Shown here in pieces: positions 8,014 through 16,477 of a stretch of 64,000 bases of DNA (position 1 is its first letter; each line of letters opens with the position of its first letter). The notes beneath the pieces were generated by a model, which worked only from the letters and a program-made list of their open reading frames with translations, was not told the DNA's origin and did no database searches. This DNA is from Desulfitibacter sp. BRH_c19 (GTDB lineage Bacteria > Bacillota > DSM-16504 > Desulfitibacterales > Desulfitibacteraceae), in NCBI GenBank assembly GCA_001515945.1, contig LOER01000023.1, positions 101,007-165,006 on the forward strand. The letters are read 5' to 3'. The position numbers were made by a program, and so were the translations under genes.

Positions 8014-9315
8014 TTATTCCTGAAATGGTATGTACCAACTTGCCAATCCATTTTGGAGATGTTCCGCAGCTTCTTGTGGAGTCATATCTCCATTAAACAT
8101 GCTGGTAATACTCTCCATATTAAGCGTTCCGGCAGATGGTTCTTCTCTGTTGAAATTTTCTAATCCATAACATACAGCAAAGTTTTCACCATTTGCTCCT
8201 GAAGCTTCAATCCATTCCCTTGCTAATTCGTCTTCAATCTTATCAAGAGGTACATTTACAGTTGGATAAAGTCCTGCCATCAAGTTACCTGTAAGAATCT
8301 GTGCCTTTTCACTTAGTAACCAGTTAGCATAAATTAAAGCTTCCTCAACATGTTCTGAGTTCTTATTAATTCCTACCCCTGCTCCACCGTTGAAAGCTAG
8401 CCACTGCTTATCCCCTTTATTGACTGTTGGGGACATAAATACACCAAACTCCATATCTGGATTTTGATCTTGGAAATAGCCGATTTCCCAAGATCCAGCT
8501 GGGTAAATAGCAGCTTGCTCAGATAAAAATAACTGTTGTGATTCTACATAACCAATTGCCTGGTAAGCATTGGGCATGTAATCCTTCCATCTGTCAAGGC
8601 TTTCTAGATAACCTACAAAATCAGAATCAGTAAATTTCTTTTCACCTTTTAAAATAGCATTACGCCAGTTTTCCCCATCAAGGAAATTGACATAGTTGGG
8701 ATTAGCTATTACTTCATCCATCACCCAGCCATCTTTAGTACCAAGGGCAAGGGGAGTAACGCCTTCAGCTTTAAGTTTATCTAATACTGTAAAAAATTCA
8801 TCCCAAGTTTCTGGCTCTGATAAATTATGTTCATCGAAGATACCCTTGTTGTAGATAAATCCATAGGATACATACATATATGGAGCAGAATTAAGTTTTC
8901 CATCTTCAGACTTATAAACCTGTCTTTGGGTTTCAGGAACACTTGCCAGGTTAGGTAAGTTCTCTTCATTCATTTCTACCAAATATCCGGATTCAAATAA
9001 ACTTACACCCCTGTCAAAAGGTCTAACATACATTAAATCAGCAGCAGTATTAGTATTTAAGCTCATGCTTAATACTGAGTTGTACTCTGTGTTTTTAATA
9101 GGGTCATATTTTACCCTAATGTCTGGGTATTCTTTATTGAATTCTGCATTCAGTATTTTAAAAGCTTCAATTTCTTCAGTTCTCCAGCTAGTTAATGTAA
9201 TTTCTACTATACCATCTTCTGGTTCTCCCTCTTCATCAGGCTCAGATGTACTACATCCGGCTAATGAACCTATAGCTAAGCCAAGTACTAACAATAAAAC
9301 TAAAAACTTTTTCAT
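8014..9315 (-). CDS. Sugar ABC transporter substrate-binding lipoprotein
   Basis: The protein is 433 residues. A signal peptide with lipobox (GSLAGC, Cys at about 21) is followed by an acidic linker and a CUT1-type extracellular solute-binding domain (EITLTSWRTEEIEAFKILN; later FNGGAGVGINKNS). It captures the substrate outside the membrane for the MalF/MalG-type permeases encoded downstream. It is the first gene of the operon, set apart by the 7963 hairpin. GGAGGAGGAG precedes the ATG. The ligand is probably an amino sugar or oligosaccharide, judged from context only. Confidence 0.92.
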   Translation of the reverse strand: MKKFLVLLLVLGLAIGSLAGCSTSEPDEEGEPEDGIVEITLTSWRTEEIEAFKILNAEFNKEYPDIRVKYDPIKNTEYNSVLSMSLNTNTAADLMYVRPFDRGVSLFESGYLVEMNEENLPNLASVPETQRQVYKSEDGKLNSAPYMYVSYGFIYNKGIFDEHNLSEPETWDEFFTVLDKLKAEGVTPLALGTKDGWVMDEVIANPNYVNFLDGENWRNAILKGEKKFTDSDFVGYLESLDRWKDYMPNAYQAIGYVESQQLFLSEQAAIYPAGSWEIGYFQDQNPDMEFGVFMSPTVNKGDKQWLAFNGGAGVGINKNSEHVEEALIYANWLLSEKAQILTGNLMAGLYPTVNVPLDKIEDELAREWIEASGANGENFAVCYGLENFNREEPSAGTLNMESITSMFNGDMTPQEAAEHLQNGLASWYIPFQE

Positions 9316-9342
9316 CTTTTCTCCTCCTCCATAATCTTAAAA

Positions 9343-9378
9343 AGTAACTATCAACATCTTAAAGAGTAACTATTAACA
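9343..9378. promoter_or_regulatory. Paired direct repeat, candidate repressor site
   Basis: Two 14-base copies (AGTAACTATCAACA and AGTAACTATTAACA) start 22 bases apart, about two helical turns, in the 107-base gap before the binding-protein gene. On the minus strand they read GTTRATAGTTACT, similar to the half-sites of the palindrome next to the ROK gene (GTTAAC/AGTTAAC). I infer an operator for that ROK regulator. Confidence 0.45.
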
Positions 9379-9422
9379 CAGAAAACCTTATGTCTCAATC
9401 CCCCTTTCATAAATGCCAAAAT

Positions 9423-10625
9423 TCAATCCAATAAATGCTTAAACACATAATCTAGTCCAATCGCAAAGGCCCCATAAATACCCGCCTTACTGTTAAGCAC
9501 AGAGTATATTATTGCTGGTTTAGTGGGCATTATCTTTCCAGCCTGCTTATTAACTAGATCAAGCAAGTGATTTTCTAATACTCTAATTTCACCACCAATG
9601 ATAATTAGATCTAGGTCTAATACTGCCTGAAGATTGGCGGTTGCTACAGCCAAGTATCTGGCAATTGCTGTAACTGCCTTTTCAGCAAGTGCATCTTGAT
9701 TGTCTAATGCTTGTTTAATAATTTTCAACGTTATTTTATCCGGATCATCTACCCATTGATTTATAATAGAAACTTCCCCACCAGCCACTAACTTTTTCAC
9801 TTGTTTCAATAGTGCCGGGACGGATGTTCTTGCCTCTAGTGGACCATACCCATCGAACTCTTCATCAAGCATGTCTACATCCGGTACCATGTAGCCAATT
9901 TCCCCTGCAGCAAGATTACTGCCTTCGAACAGCTTTCCCTTTAGAATGATTCCAGCACCCACTCCCATATCCACGCTAATGTAGGCTAGGTTACGGCTTT
10001 TTTTCCCTACCCCATAATGGGCCTCTCCTAAAGCCGCCAAGTTAATGTCGTTTTTTAATAACACAGGCACCTGAAAGTGCTCACTTAATATTTGCTTAAC
10101 TGGCAGATGATCCCAACCCCTGAACTGGGGACTTAAGCGTACTGTATTAGCTTCAGGATCAATTACCCCTGGAGTACCGACAGTAATAGCCTTTAATTTA
10201 TTTTTAGTCTCAGGATAACTAGCAAAAATCTCCTGAATAGTATATATAATTTTTTCGATGATTTTTTCTCCGTCTTTATCCTCAGGCAAGCTAAACTGCT
10301 CCATGGCAATTATATTGCCTAGTAGATCTCCTAAAGCAGTCCTGCAATTTTCACTACTTAAGTCAATGCCTATTACGTATCCGTATTCCTTATTAAATTC
10401 TAAAAGGATAGGTTTTCTCCCGCCTCCAGAGTCTCCTTCGCCAACTTCCCTCAGTAAGTCCATCTTCAATAGCTGATCTATATTTGAAGATACACTAGGA
10501 GCACTTAAAATTAATTCCTTGGCCAACTCAGCCCTGGAAATAGTCCCTTTTCTTTTTATTGTTTCTATAATCAGCTTTAGATTTGTCTTGCGAACTAAGT
10601 GCTGATTTCCGCCAATTCGCGCCAT
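9423..10625 (-). CDS. ROK-family transcriptional repressor
   Basis: About 400 residues. The N-terminal winged helix (RAELAKELILSAPSVSSNIDQL, residues about 30-55) is followed by a ROK sugar-kinase-like domain with GIDLSSENCRTALGD, an ATP-type loop and a final GAFAIGLD. The usual ROK zinc cluster (CxCGxxGC) and the preceding GHxx His are absent: the corresponding stretch is AAGEIGYMVPDVDM. It is therefore probably a pure regulator that senses a sugar without kinase activity. Start at the inner ATG with AGGAGG 7 bases upstream. It likely controls the sugar operon directly downstream and itself. Confidence 0.88.
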   Translation of the reverse strand: MARIGGNQHLVRKTNLKLIIETIKRKGTISRAELAKELILSAPSVSSNIDQLLKMDLLREVGEGDSGGGRKPILLEFNKEYGYVIGIDLSSENCRTALGDLLGNIIAMEQFSLPEDKDGEKIIEKIIYTIQEIFASYPETKNKLKAITVGTPGVIDPEANTVRLSPQFRGWDHLPVKQILSEHFQVPVLLKNDINLAALGEAHYGVGKKSRNLAYISVDMGVGAGIILKGKLFEGSNLAAGEIGYMVPDVDMLDEEFDGYGPLEARTSVPALLKQVKKLVAGGEVSIINQWVDDPDKITLKIIKQALDNQDALAEKAVTAIARYLAVATANLQAVLDLDLIIIGGEIRVLENHLLDLVNKQAGKIMPTKPAIIYSVLNSKAGIYGAFAIGLDYVFKHLLD

Positions 10626-10641
10626 TATTTGCTCCTCCTGA

Positions 10642-10656
10642 GTTAACTTAGTTAAC
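10642..10656. promoter_or_regulatory. Palindromic operator before the ROK gene
   Basis: GTTAACT-T-AGTTAAC is a perfect 7+7 inverted repeat immediately upstream of the ROK ribosome binding site. A related sequence, GTTAACTTAACTAAGT, lies at 10705-10720. Their position suggests autoregulation by the ROK protein. Confidence 0.6.
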
Positions 10657-10742
10657 TTTAACTTGTAAACGTTTTGAGAAAAACAAAGCATTAAATGCTA
10701 CTTTGTTAACTTAACTAAGTAAGTATTTCTCCAAAAATTCTC

Positions 10743-10768
10743 AAATTCCTGCTAAGAAGTAGGAATTT
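10743..10768. other. Inverted repeat in divergent intergenic region
   Basis: AAATTCCT and AGGAATTT flank a 10-base spacer between the divergent ROK and dnaE genes. It could be a protein-binding site or an RNA hairpin; it is not followed by a T-run. Confidence 0.35.
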
Positions 10769-10797
10769 TACAAACACTTTTTACCAAATAATAACAT

Positions 10798-10826
10798 TTG
10801 CCTATTCAAACATATGTTCGTATAAT
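10798..10826 (+). promoter_or_regulatory. dnaE promoter with embedded LexA (SOS) box
   Basis: TTGCCT (10798-10803), a 17-base spacer and TATAAT (10821-10826) form a good sigma-A promoter. The spacer contains CAAACATATGTTCG (10807-10820), which matches 13 of 14 positions of the Gram-positive LexA consensus CGAACRNRYGTTCG. Repression by LexA and induction by DNA damage are inferred. Confidence 0.8.
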
Positions 10827-10847
10827 GAGGTTAGGAGGTTAACTAAT

Positions 10848-13800
10848 ATGATAAGCTTTTCTCATTTACATTGTCATTCATATTTCTCTTTTCTAGATGG
10901 TTGTAATTCACCCGAAGAGCTGGTGGAAATGGCGGCTAATTTAAATATGTCATCCATAGCTCTTACGGACCATAATAATCTCTGTGGAGCAGTAAGGTTT
11001 CATCAGGCTGCTAAAAAAGCTAATATTAAACCTATCATAGGTAGTGAGATAACTCTGGAAAACAACTACCACCTAACCCTTTTGGCAACAAACACCAAGG
11101 GTTACAATAATCTCTGCAAAATTCTAACTGAAAGCTATAAAAAAGGGGGGCGTTATCAGCCTACAACCTCCTTTTCGACTCTGGAAAAATATCATGAAAA
11201 TCTTATTGCCCTTTCCGGGTGTTACAGAGGAGAAATACCTGCCCTATTGCTAAATAGGCAATTTCATAAAGCACTAGAAGTAGCTAAAAGATATTTAAAT
11301 ATTTTTAATCAGGATAACTTTTACTTGGAAATACAAAACCTACTTCACCCAGGTGATAAGTTGTTACAAAATCATATTCACCAATTAGCACAACAGCTTA
11401 ATCTTAAAATAGTAGCTACAAACAATACCCATTTCTTAAAAAAAGAAAACTTTGCTTTACATGACATCCTTACCTGTATCAGAACAAACACCACCTTAAA
11501 CCAAATACATAAAGAAAGAAGATTAAACGCCGAATGCTATTTTAAAAGCCAAATGGAAATGGAATATCTTTTTAAAAACAATCCCGTAGCCCTTAAAAAC
11601 ATCCATGAATTAGAGGAAAGATGTCAGGACGCCCTACCCACAGCTAATAGATTATTTCCTTCATTTCCCCTACCACCTGGCACAGACGCTGCAGATTTTC
11701 TTAAAACAATTGTTTATCAAGGAGCAGCAGCAAGATACAAAAAATTAACTCAATCCATAAGAACCCGTTTAGAGGGTGAACTAGATGTGATAATCAAGCT
11801 AGGGTTTCAGGACTATTTCTTGATGGTATGGGATCTTGCACGGTATGCTTCAAGGAAGAAAATAAGGTATGCAGCTAGGGGTTCAGTAGCTGTCTCTGTT
11901 GTCGCATTTTCCTTAAGAATATCTGAAGTGGATCCCATTTCTCGGGGACTACTTTTTGAAAGGTTTATGAGCTTAGAAAGGGCTGAAAAACCTGATATTG
12001 ATATAGATTTTGACTCCCGTAAGCGTGATATTTTAATAGATTATCTTGTCAAAAAATACGGTGAGGATAAGGTTGCAAGTGTCTGCACCTATAATACTTT
12101 TAAGGCTCGTGGAGCAGTAAGAGATCTAGGAAAGGTTTTGGAAATACCTGAAGGGGAACTGGACAAAATAGCAAAGCTTCTTCCCCATGTCTATGCTGAT
12201 CAGATTCCTGATGTGTTAGTTAGTCTTCCAGAGTTAAGAAAAAGCAACATGGATTGGAGCAACTATAGCCAGCTCTTTGATTTCTGTAAACAGGCAGCTG
12301 GTCTTCCAAGATTCCTTGGAACTCACCTTGGAGGGGTAGTTGTAAGCTCGGTCCCATTAGAACAGGTAACACCGCTCCAGCCTTCTGCCAAAGGTTTGAC
12401 TATAACCCAATTTGACAAGGATGATATTGAAGCATTCGGACTTGTGAAGCTTGATTTGCTATCCTTAAGAACACTCGCTGCTGTAGAAGACTGCAACGAA
12501 AGCATCAAGCTTGCTGAAAGTAGCTTTTCTTATGAAGCTATACCTTATGATGATAAAGATACCTTTAATATGCTACAGCAAGGAGAAACCATAGGTGTTT
12601 TTCAGTTAGAAAGTCCTGCCCAAAGAGGATTGCAAAATAGACTGAAATCATCTCATATGGAAGATATTGTGGCCAGCCTAGCACTTATACGTCCAGGTCC
12701 TATTAAAGGAAACATGGTAGAACCATTTATTGCTAGACGCCATGGTACAGAAGCTGTTACTTATCTTCATCCCAAATTAGAACCTATCTTGAAAAAAACC
12801 TATGGGGTTGTTCTTTTCCAAGAACAGGTTATTGAAATAGCCACTGAGGTGGCAGGCTTTTCTCCTGGTGAGGCAGATCAGGTGCGCAGGATAATGACCA
12901 AGGCACGATCTTATAAGGCAATGGAGAAAATTGGAGAACACTTTGTTACTAAAGCTCAAAGTAATGGAATTTCCCAGGATCTAGCCCAAGTTATCTTCTC
13001 ATACATAGCTTCCTATGCAAGCTATGGTTTTTGTGAAGCCCATGCAGCCTCCTTTGCCACAACGGCATATAAAACGGCATATCTGATAAAGCATTATCCA
13101 GCCCATTTTTTTGCAGCACTTTTAAGTAATCAGCCAATGGGGTTTTATAGTGCTCAAACCTTATGTGTAGAAGCAAGAAGGAGAGATGTTGAAATACTTC
13201 CTCCCCATATTAATTTAAGTAAGGATAAATTTGTTGTAGAAGGCAGAGAAATAAGAGTTTCTTTGGGGCAAGTAAAGGGGATGCAGGATAAAATCCTTCC
13301 GAAAATATTGGAAGTTCGTTCTCAAATGGATTTCACTTCTCTTGAGGATTTTTATAAACGAACGGGAGTTCCAAAGGATTTATGTGAAAATCTAATTTTT
13401 TCAGGGGCTTTTGATTCCATAGGGCAAAACCGCCGCGACCTCCTTTGGAAGCTACATAAGATACTAAAAGGAAAGGAAATTCATTTCTCTTCTCCTGTAC
13501 CTGATTTTCCTACGGATGAGCGGGAAATACTCCAGTTCGAAGTTCTAGGCATCCACGTAAATGAACATCCATTGGGGAAAATAAGGAAGATCTTGAAATT
13601 GAAGGGTTTCTATACTGCAGCTGAACTAAAGAAGTTCCCAGACAAAACAAAGGTGAAATGTTCGGGCATACCCATTAGGCCTCAAAGACCACCTGTAAAA
13701 AGTGGCAAAACAATGGTATTTTTCTCCTTAGAGGATGAAACAGGTCTCACCGATGTAACTGTCTTTGAAGATATTTATAAAAAGTTCGGACAGTTTATTT

Positions 13801-13901
13801 ACACAGCTTCTCCGAAGCCGTTGATTGTATCAGGGTATATTTCAAAAAGGGGTGAGGGCTTTAGTCTGATAGCTCAGGAAATAGCCGTCTTAGCAATCTA
13901 A
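10848..13901 (+). CDS. dnaE: DNA polymerase III alpha subunit, short DnaE type (SOS-regulated)
   Basis: The protein is 1017 residues, shorter than replicative DnaE (about 1150) and close to error-prone DnaE2/ImuC. An N-terminal PHP domain (HLHCHSYFSFLDG at 5-17, ALTDHNN near 40) precedes the palm, with the catalytic acid motif PDIDIDFD near residue 382. Fingers, tandem helix-hairpin-helix and a C-terminal OB-fold (MVFFSLEDETGLTDVTVF) follow. AGGAGG and ATG are well spaced. The LexA box in the promoter and the DUF6504 gene in the window point to translesion or mutagenic synthesis. Replicative function cannot be excluded, although Firmicutes usually also carry PolC. Confidence 0.9.
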   Translation: MISFSHLHCHSYFSFLDGCNSPEELVEMAANLNMSSIALTDHNNLCGAVRFHQAAKKANIKPIIGSEITLENNYHLTLLATNTKGYNNLCKILTESYKKGGRYQPTTSFSTLEKYHENLIALSGCYRGEIPALLLNRQFHKALEVAKRYLNIFNQDNFYLEIQNLLHPGDKLLQNHIHQLAQQLNLKIVATNNTHFLKKENFALHDILTCIRTNTTLNQIHKERRLNAECYFKSQMEMEYLFKNNPVALKNIHELEERCQDALPTANRLFPSFPLPPGTDAADFLKTIVYQGAAARYKKLTQSIRTRLEGELDVIIKLGFQDYFLMVWDLARYASRKKIRYAARGSVAVSVVAFSLRISEVDPISRGLLFERFMSLERAEKPDIDIDFDSRKRDILIDYLVKKYGEDKVASVCTYNTFKARGAVRDLGKVLEIPEGELDKIAKLLPHVYADQIPDVLVSLPELRKSNMDWSNYSQLFDFCKQAAGLPRFLGTHLGGVVVSSVPLEQVTPLQPSAKGLTITQFDKDDIEAFGLVKLDLLSLRTLAAVEDCNESIKLAESSFSYEAIPYDDKDTFNMLQQGETIGVFQLESPAQRGLQNRLKSSHMEDIVASLALIRPGPIKGNMVEPFIARRHGTEAVTYLHPKLEPILKKTYGVVLFQEQVIEIATEVAGFSPGEADQVRRIMTKARSYKAMEKIGEHFVTKAQSNGISQDLAQVIFSYIASYASYGFCEAHAASFATTAYKTAYLIKHYPAHFFAALLSNQPMGFYSAQTLCVEARRRDVEILPPHINLSKDKFVVEGREIRVSLGQVKGMQDKILPKILEVRSQMDFTSLEDFYKRTGVPKDLCENLIFSGAFDSIGQNRRDLLWKLHKILKGKEIHFSSPVPDFPTDEREILQFEVLGIHVNEHPLGKIRKILKLKGFYTAAELKKFPDKTKVKCSGIPIRPQRPPVKSGKTMVFFSLEDETGLTDVTVFEDIYKKFGQFIYTASPKPLIVSGYISKRGEGFSLIAQEIAVLAI

Positions 13902-14036
13902 TTAAATAATTCCATCATTTTTCAATTCTTTTACAGCATGCTTTACAGCTAACTTTACCACAAAATATAGTATAACCGCTGGGATAAGCAGATATATTGG
14001 CATTAGTATGAACGAAAAGATATTATACGCCATCAT
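13902..14036 (-). CDS. Small membrane protein, 44 residues
   Basis: A 44-codon frame starts with two Met codons after a perfect GAGGAGG site (14046-14052). One hydrophobic segment (about residues 8-28, ILMPIYLLIPAVILYFVV) is followed by a basic amphipathic tail (KLAVKHAVKELK). It lies 40 bases after the BtuD-like ATPase gene in the same direction and ends exactly at the dnaE stop codon. I recognise no family. A one-span accessory subunit of the corrinoid importer is possible but unproven; the strong ribosome site argues that it is translated. Confidence 0.65.
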   Translation of the reverse strand: MMAYNIFSFILMPIYLLIPAVILYFVVKLAVKHAVKELKNDGII

Positions 14037-14075
14037 TTACTTTAACCTCCTCAACTGTTTAGTAGAATAATATGG

Positions 14076-15344
14076 TTATACATCATTCTCTAGGAACTCA
14101 AAAATCTCCTGTGGGTTATGGACAAGTACAACACCAGCTGTTTTCATTTCCTCCATCAGCTTTCCAGCATTTCCCTCAGTAAAATCTCTTTCTGAAAAAT
14201 CATTTGCCATCATTAAAACAGGCTTGCCAGTCCGGCAGGCCTCTACAGTTAATTGTAAGTTTGCTAAATTACCGTTCCCAAAGGGTATAGAGGTTATAAT
14301 TAAATAGTTTGCTTTTTCAATTAAAGTTTTGTTCTTTAAGATAGATCTTTCACTAATAGGTGCAAAGGGTGCTTCTTCCACAACTTCTACCCCCAGCATC
14401 TTCGCCCTGTTCCAATCAGTATCTCCAATATTTAAAACACCACAGCTTACTTTATAGCCAAGCTGAACAAGTCTATCTAAGATAAATACCCCTGTCCCAC
14501 CACCACATACAAGATGAATATGAAGGCCTTTTCCATCCTTTAGGTCTGATTTAGTTCTTCCCAGAGAAATCACATTAAACCTACCTGTCAAAGGATTATC
14601 AGTTATGGCAACTTCCATATTATATACTTTTCTTATATTAGCTGGAGTCAATACCTGATGAGGTTCTCCCTCTGCAAAGATCTCCCCATCTTTCATCAAA
14701 AGAATAGATTCACTAAATTGGGCGGAGAGATTTAAATCATGAAGAACCGCTATGATAGTAAGGCCACTTGTCCAGTTTAGGCTTTGCAGAAGTTCTAAAA
14801 GCTCTACCTGGTGCTGAATATCAAGGTGGGCAGTAGGCTCATCTAGAAGAATAATCCTGGGTTCCTGGGCTAAAGCCCTTGCAACAACCACCCTTTGTCT
14901 TTCCCCACCACTTATTTCCGTAACAGATCTATCTTTGAGCTGCCATATATTAGTTATCTCCATAGCCCATTTGGCAAGAGCAAAGTCCCTAGGGCTTTCA
15001 TTTTCAAATCTTCCCAAAAAGGGTGTTCTACCCATCAAAACCGTTTCATACACACTAAAGGAAAACTCAATTGCAGTATCTTGGGGAACAACAGCCATCT
15101 TTTGAGCAATTTGCCTAGGTTTCATTGAAAGGAGATTTTGAGAATCAAGTTCAACTTCTCCCTTTTGTGGCAAGACTGCTCTAGAAATATTTTTAAGCAG
15201 AGTTGATTTGCCTGAACCATTTGGGCCAATTATAGAAAGAAAGCTTCCAGGCCTAACCTCAAGGTTTATATCCTTGAGCACTATACTTTTCCCGTATCCA
15301 AACTGCAAATTTTTAACTTTTATTTCTGACCCAGGAATAATCAT
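14076..15344 (-). CDS. Corrinoid-type ABC transporter ATPase with extra C-terminal domain
   Basis: The protein is 422 residues. The first 255 form a FecE/BtuD ATPase: Walker A GPNGSGKST, signature ISGGERQR, Walker B LLDEPTAHLD. About 165 more residues follow, beginning near HLVCGGGTGVFILDRL, with a Rossmann-like glycine-rich start and a cluster of acidic residues; usual BtuD proteins (about 250 residues) lack this. The extra domain is not one I can name. It is adjacent to the BtuC-like permease (2-base gap) and in one operon with BtuF-like and CbiZ genes, so cobalamin/cobinamide uptake is the likely role. Confidence 0.85.
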   Translation of the reverse strand: MIIPGSEIKVKNLQFGYGKSIVLKDINLEVRPGSFLSIIGPNGSGKSTLLKNISRAVLPQKGEVELDSQNLLSMKPRQIAQKMAVVPQDTAIEFSFSVYETVLMGRTPFLGRFENESPRDFALAKWAMEITNIWQLKDRSVTEISGGERQRVVVARALAQEPRIILLDEPTAHLDIQHQVELLELLQSLNWTSGLTIIAVLHDLNLSAQFSESILLMKDGEIFAEGEPHQVLTPANIRKVYNMEVAITDNPLTGRFNVISLGRTKSDLKDGKGLHIHLVCGGGTGVFILDRLVQLGYKVSCGVLNIGDTDWNRAKMLGVEVVEEAPFAPISERSILKNKTLIEKANYLIITSIPFGNGNLANLQLTVEACRTGKPVLMMANDFSERDFTEGNAGKLMEEMKTAGVVLVHNPQEIFEFLENDV

Positions 15345-15345
15345 A

Positions 15346-16419
15346 TTAAATCTCAGACCCTTTCTTTCTTTTTAATAAATATATGAAAAATGGCCCTCCA
15401 AGCATGGCTGTTATAATTCCTACTGGTATCTCCACACTTCCTAAAAGGGTCCTAGCAAATGTATCTGTTGCTACCATAAAGATACCTCCCACTAATGCGG
15501 AAATTGGCATTAAAGCTCTATGATCAGGTCCTACCACAAGACGTACTCCATGGGGAATAATCAATCCAACAAAACCTATGGTACCACTTACCGATACCGC
15601 TGCGGCCGCAGTAAAAGCCCCTAGAGTCAAAAGCAGTTTTTTTGTTCTTTCTGCATCTATACCCAAGTGCTGTGCAGTATGGTCCCCAAATAGCATAACA
15701 TTTAGTTCTCTTGTAAAACAGTTAATAATAACCACACCAATAAGTATTAATGGTGCTGCTGCTTGAACATGCCCCCAGTTTCTTGCAGAGAAGCTTCCCA
15801 AGAGCCAAAACATTATCTGCTGCATTTCATTAGAGTTTAGAACCATAAGAAAGGACATTATTGCAGACATGAAGGCACTCAACGCTACCCCTGCTAGCAA
15901 CAATGTATATACAGGAACGCTGTTTCCGACCCTAGCTATATTGTAAACTGTATAGGTGCTTATTAAAGCCCCTATGAATGCCATCCATGGCACCGCAAAA
16001 TATCCTAGTACAGCTGAGAGACCTGTTACTATTGCAATAGTAGCTCCCAAGGCAGCCCCGGATGATACACCAATTATATATGGGTCAGCCATTGGGTTTT
16101 TTAATAGACCTTGAAAAGTTGCTCCTACAGTTGCTAGTGCTATACCAACCAAGGCAGCCAAAAGAATTCTAGGAAACCTTATCTGTAACACTATTGTCTG
16201 TTGGCTAACTTTCACATCATCAAGAACAATGCTATCTCCCAGCACCGGTATTTCAGAAAGTAAAATTTTTACTGTCTGACCCAAAGTTATATCCGCAGGC
16301 CCAATGGTAACGGCTGTTAAGCAAACAAATATAAGCAAAATAGCCAAGAAGACTATTTTGCCAATGGGGCGCGATTTTAATTGTACACTTGGATTTTCAG
16401 GTTTGTCCACTAACTCCAT
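15346..16419 (-). CDS. Corrinoid/iron-complex ABC permease, FecCD/BtuC family
   Basis: The protein is 357 residues with about ten hydrophobic segments and family motifs GATFQGLLKNPMADPYIIG, SSGAALGA and GTIGFVGLIIPHGVRL. These match the BtuC/FhuB/FecCD class that imports corrinoids or iron chelates. GGAGTG precedes the ATG. The gene lies between the binding protein and the ATPase genes. The CbiZ gene at the head of the operon argues for corrinoids rather than siderophores or haem. Confidence 0.9.
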   Translation of the reverse strand: MELVDKPENPSVQLKSRPIGKIVFLAILLIFVCLTAVTIGPADITLGQTVKILLSEIPVLGDSIVLDDVKVSQQTIVLQIRFPRILLAALVGIALATVGATFQGLLKNPMADPYIIGVSSGAALGATIAIVTGLSAVLGYFAVPWMAFIGALISTYTVYNIARVGNSVPVYTLLLAGVALSAFMSAIMSFLMVLNSNEMQQIMFWLLGSFSARNWGHVQAAAPLILIGVVIINCFTRELNVMLFGDHTAQHLGIDAERTKKLLLTLGAFTAAAAVSVSGTIGFVGLIIPHGVRLVVGPDHRALMPISALVGGIFMVATDTFARTLLGSVEIPVGIITAMLGGPFFIYLLKRKKGSEI

Positions 16420-16477
16420 TTACAGCACTCCACTCAATTTGCCTGTTCGTCATAGAAAGGCTAGGTTTTCTTTATAA

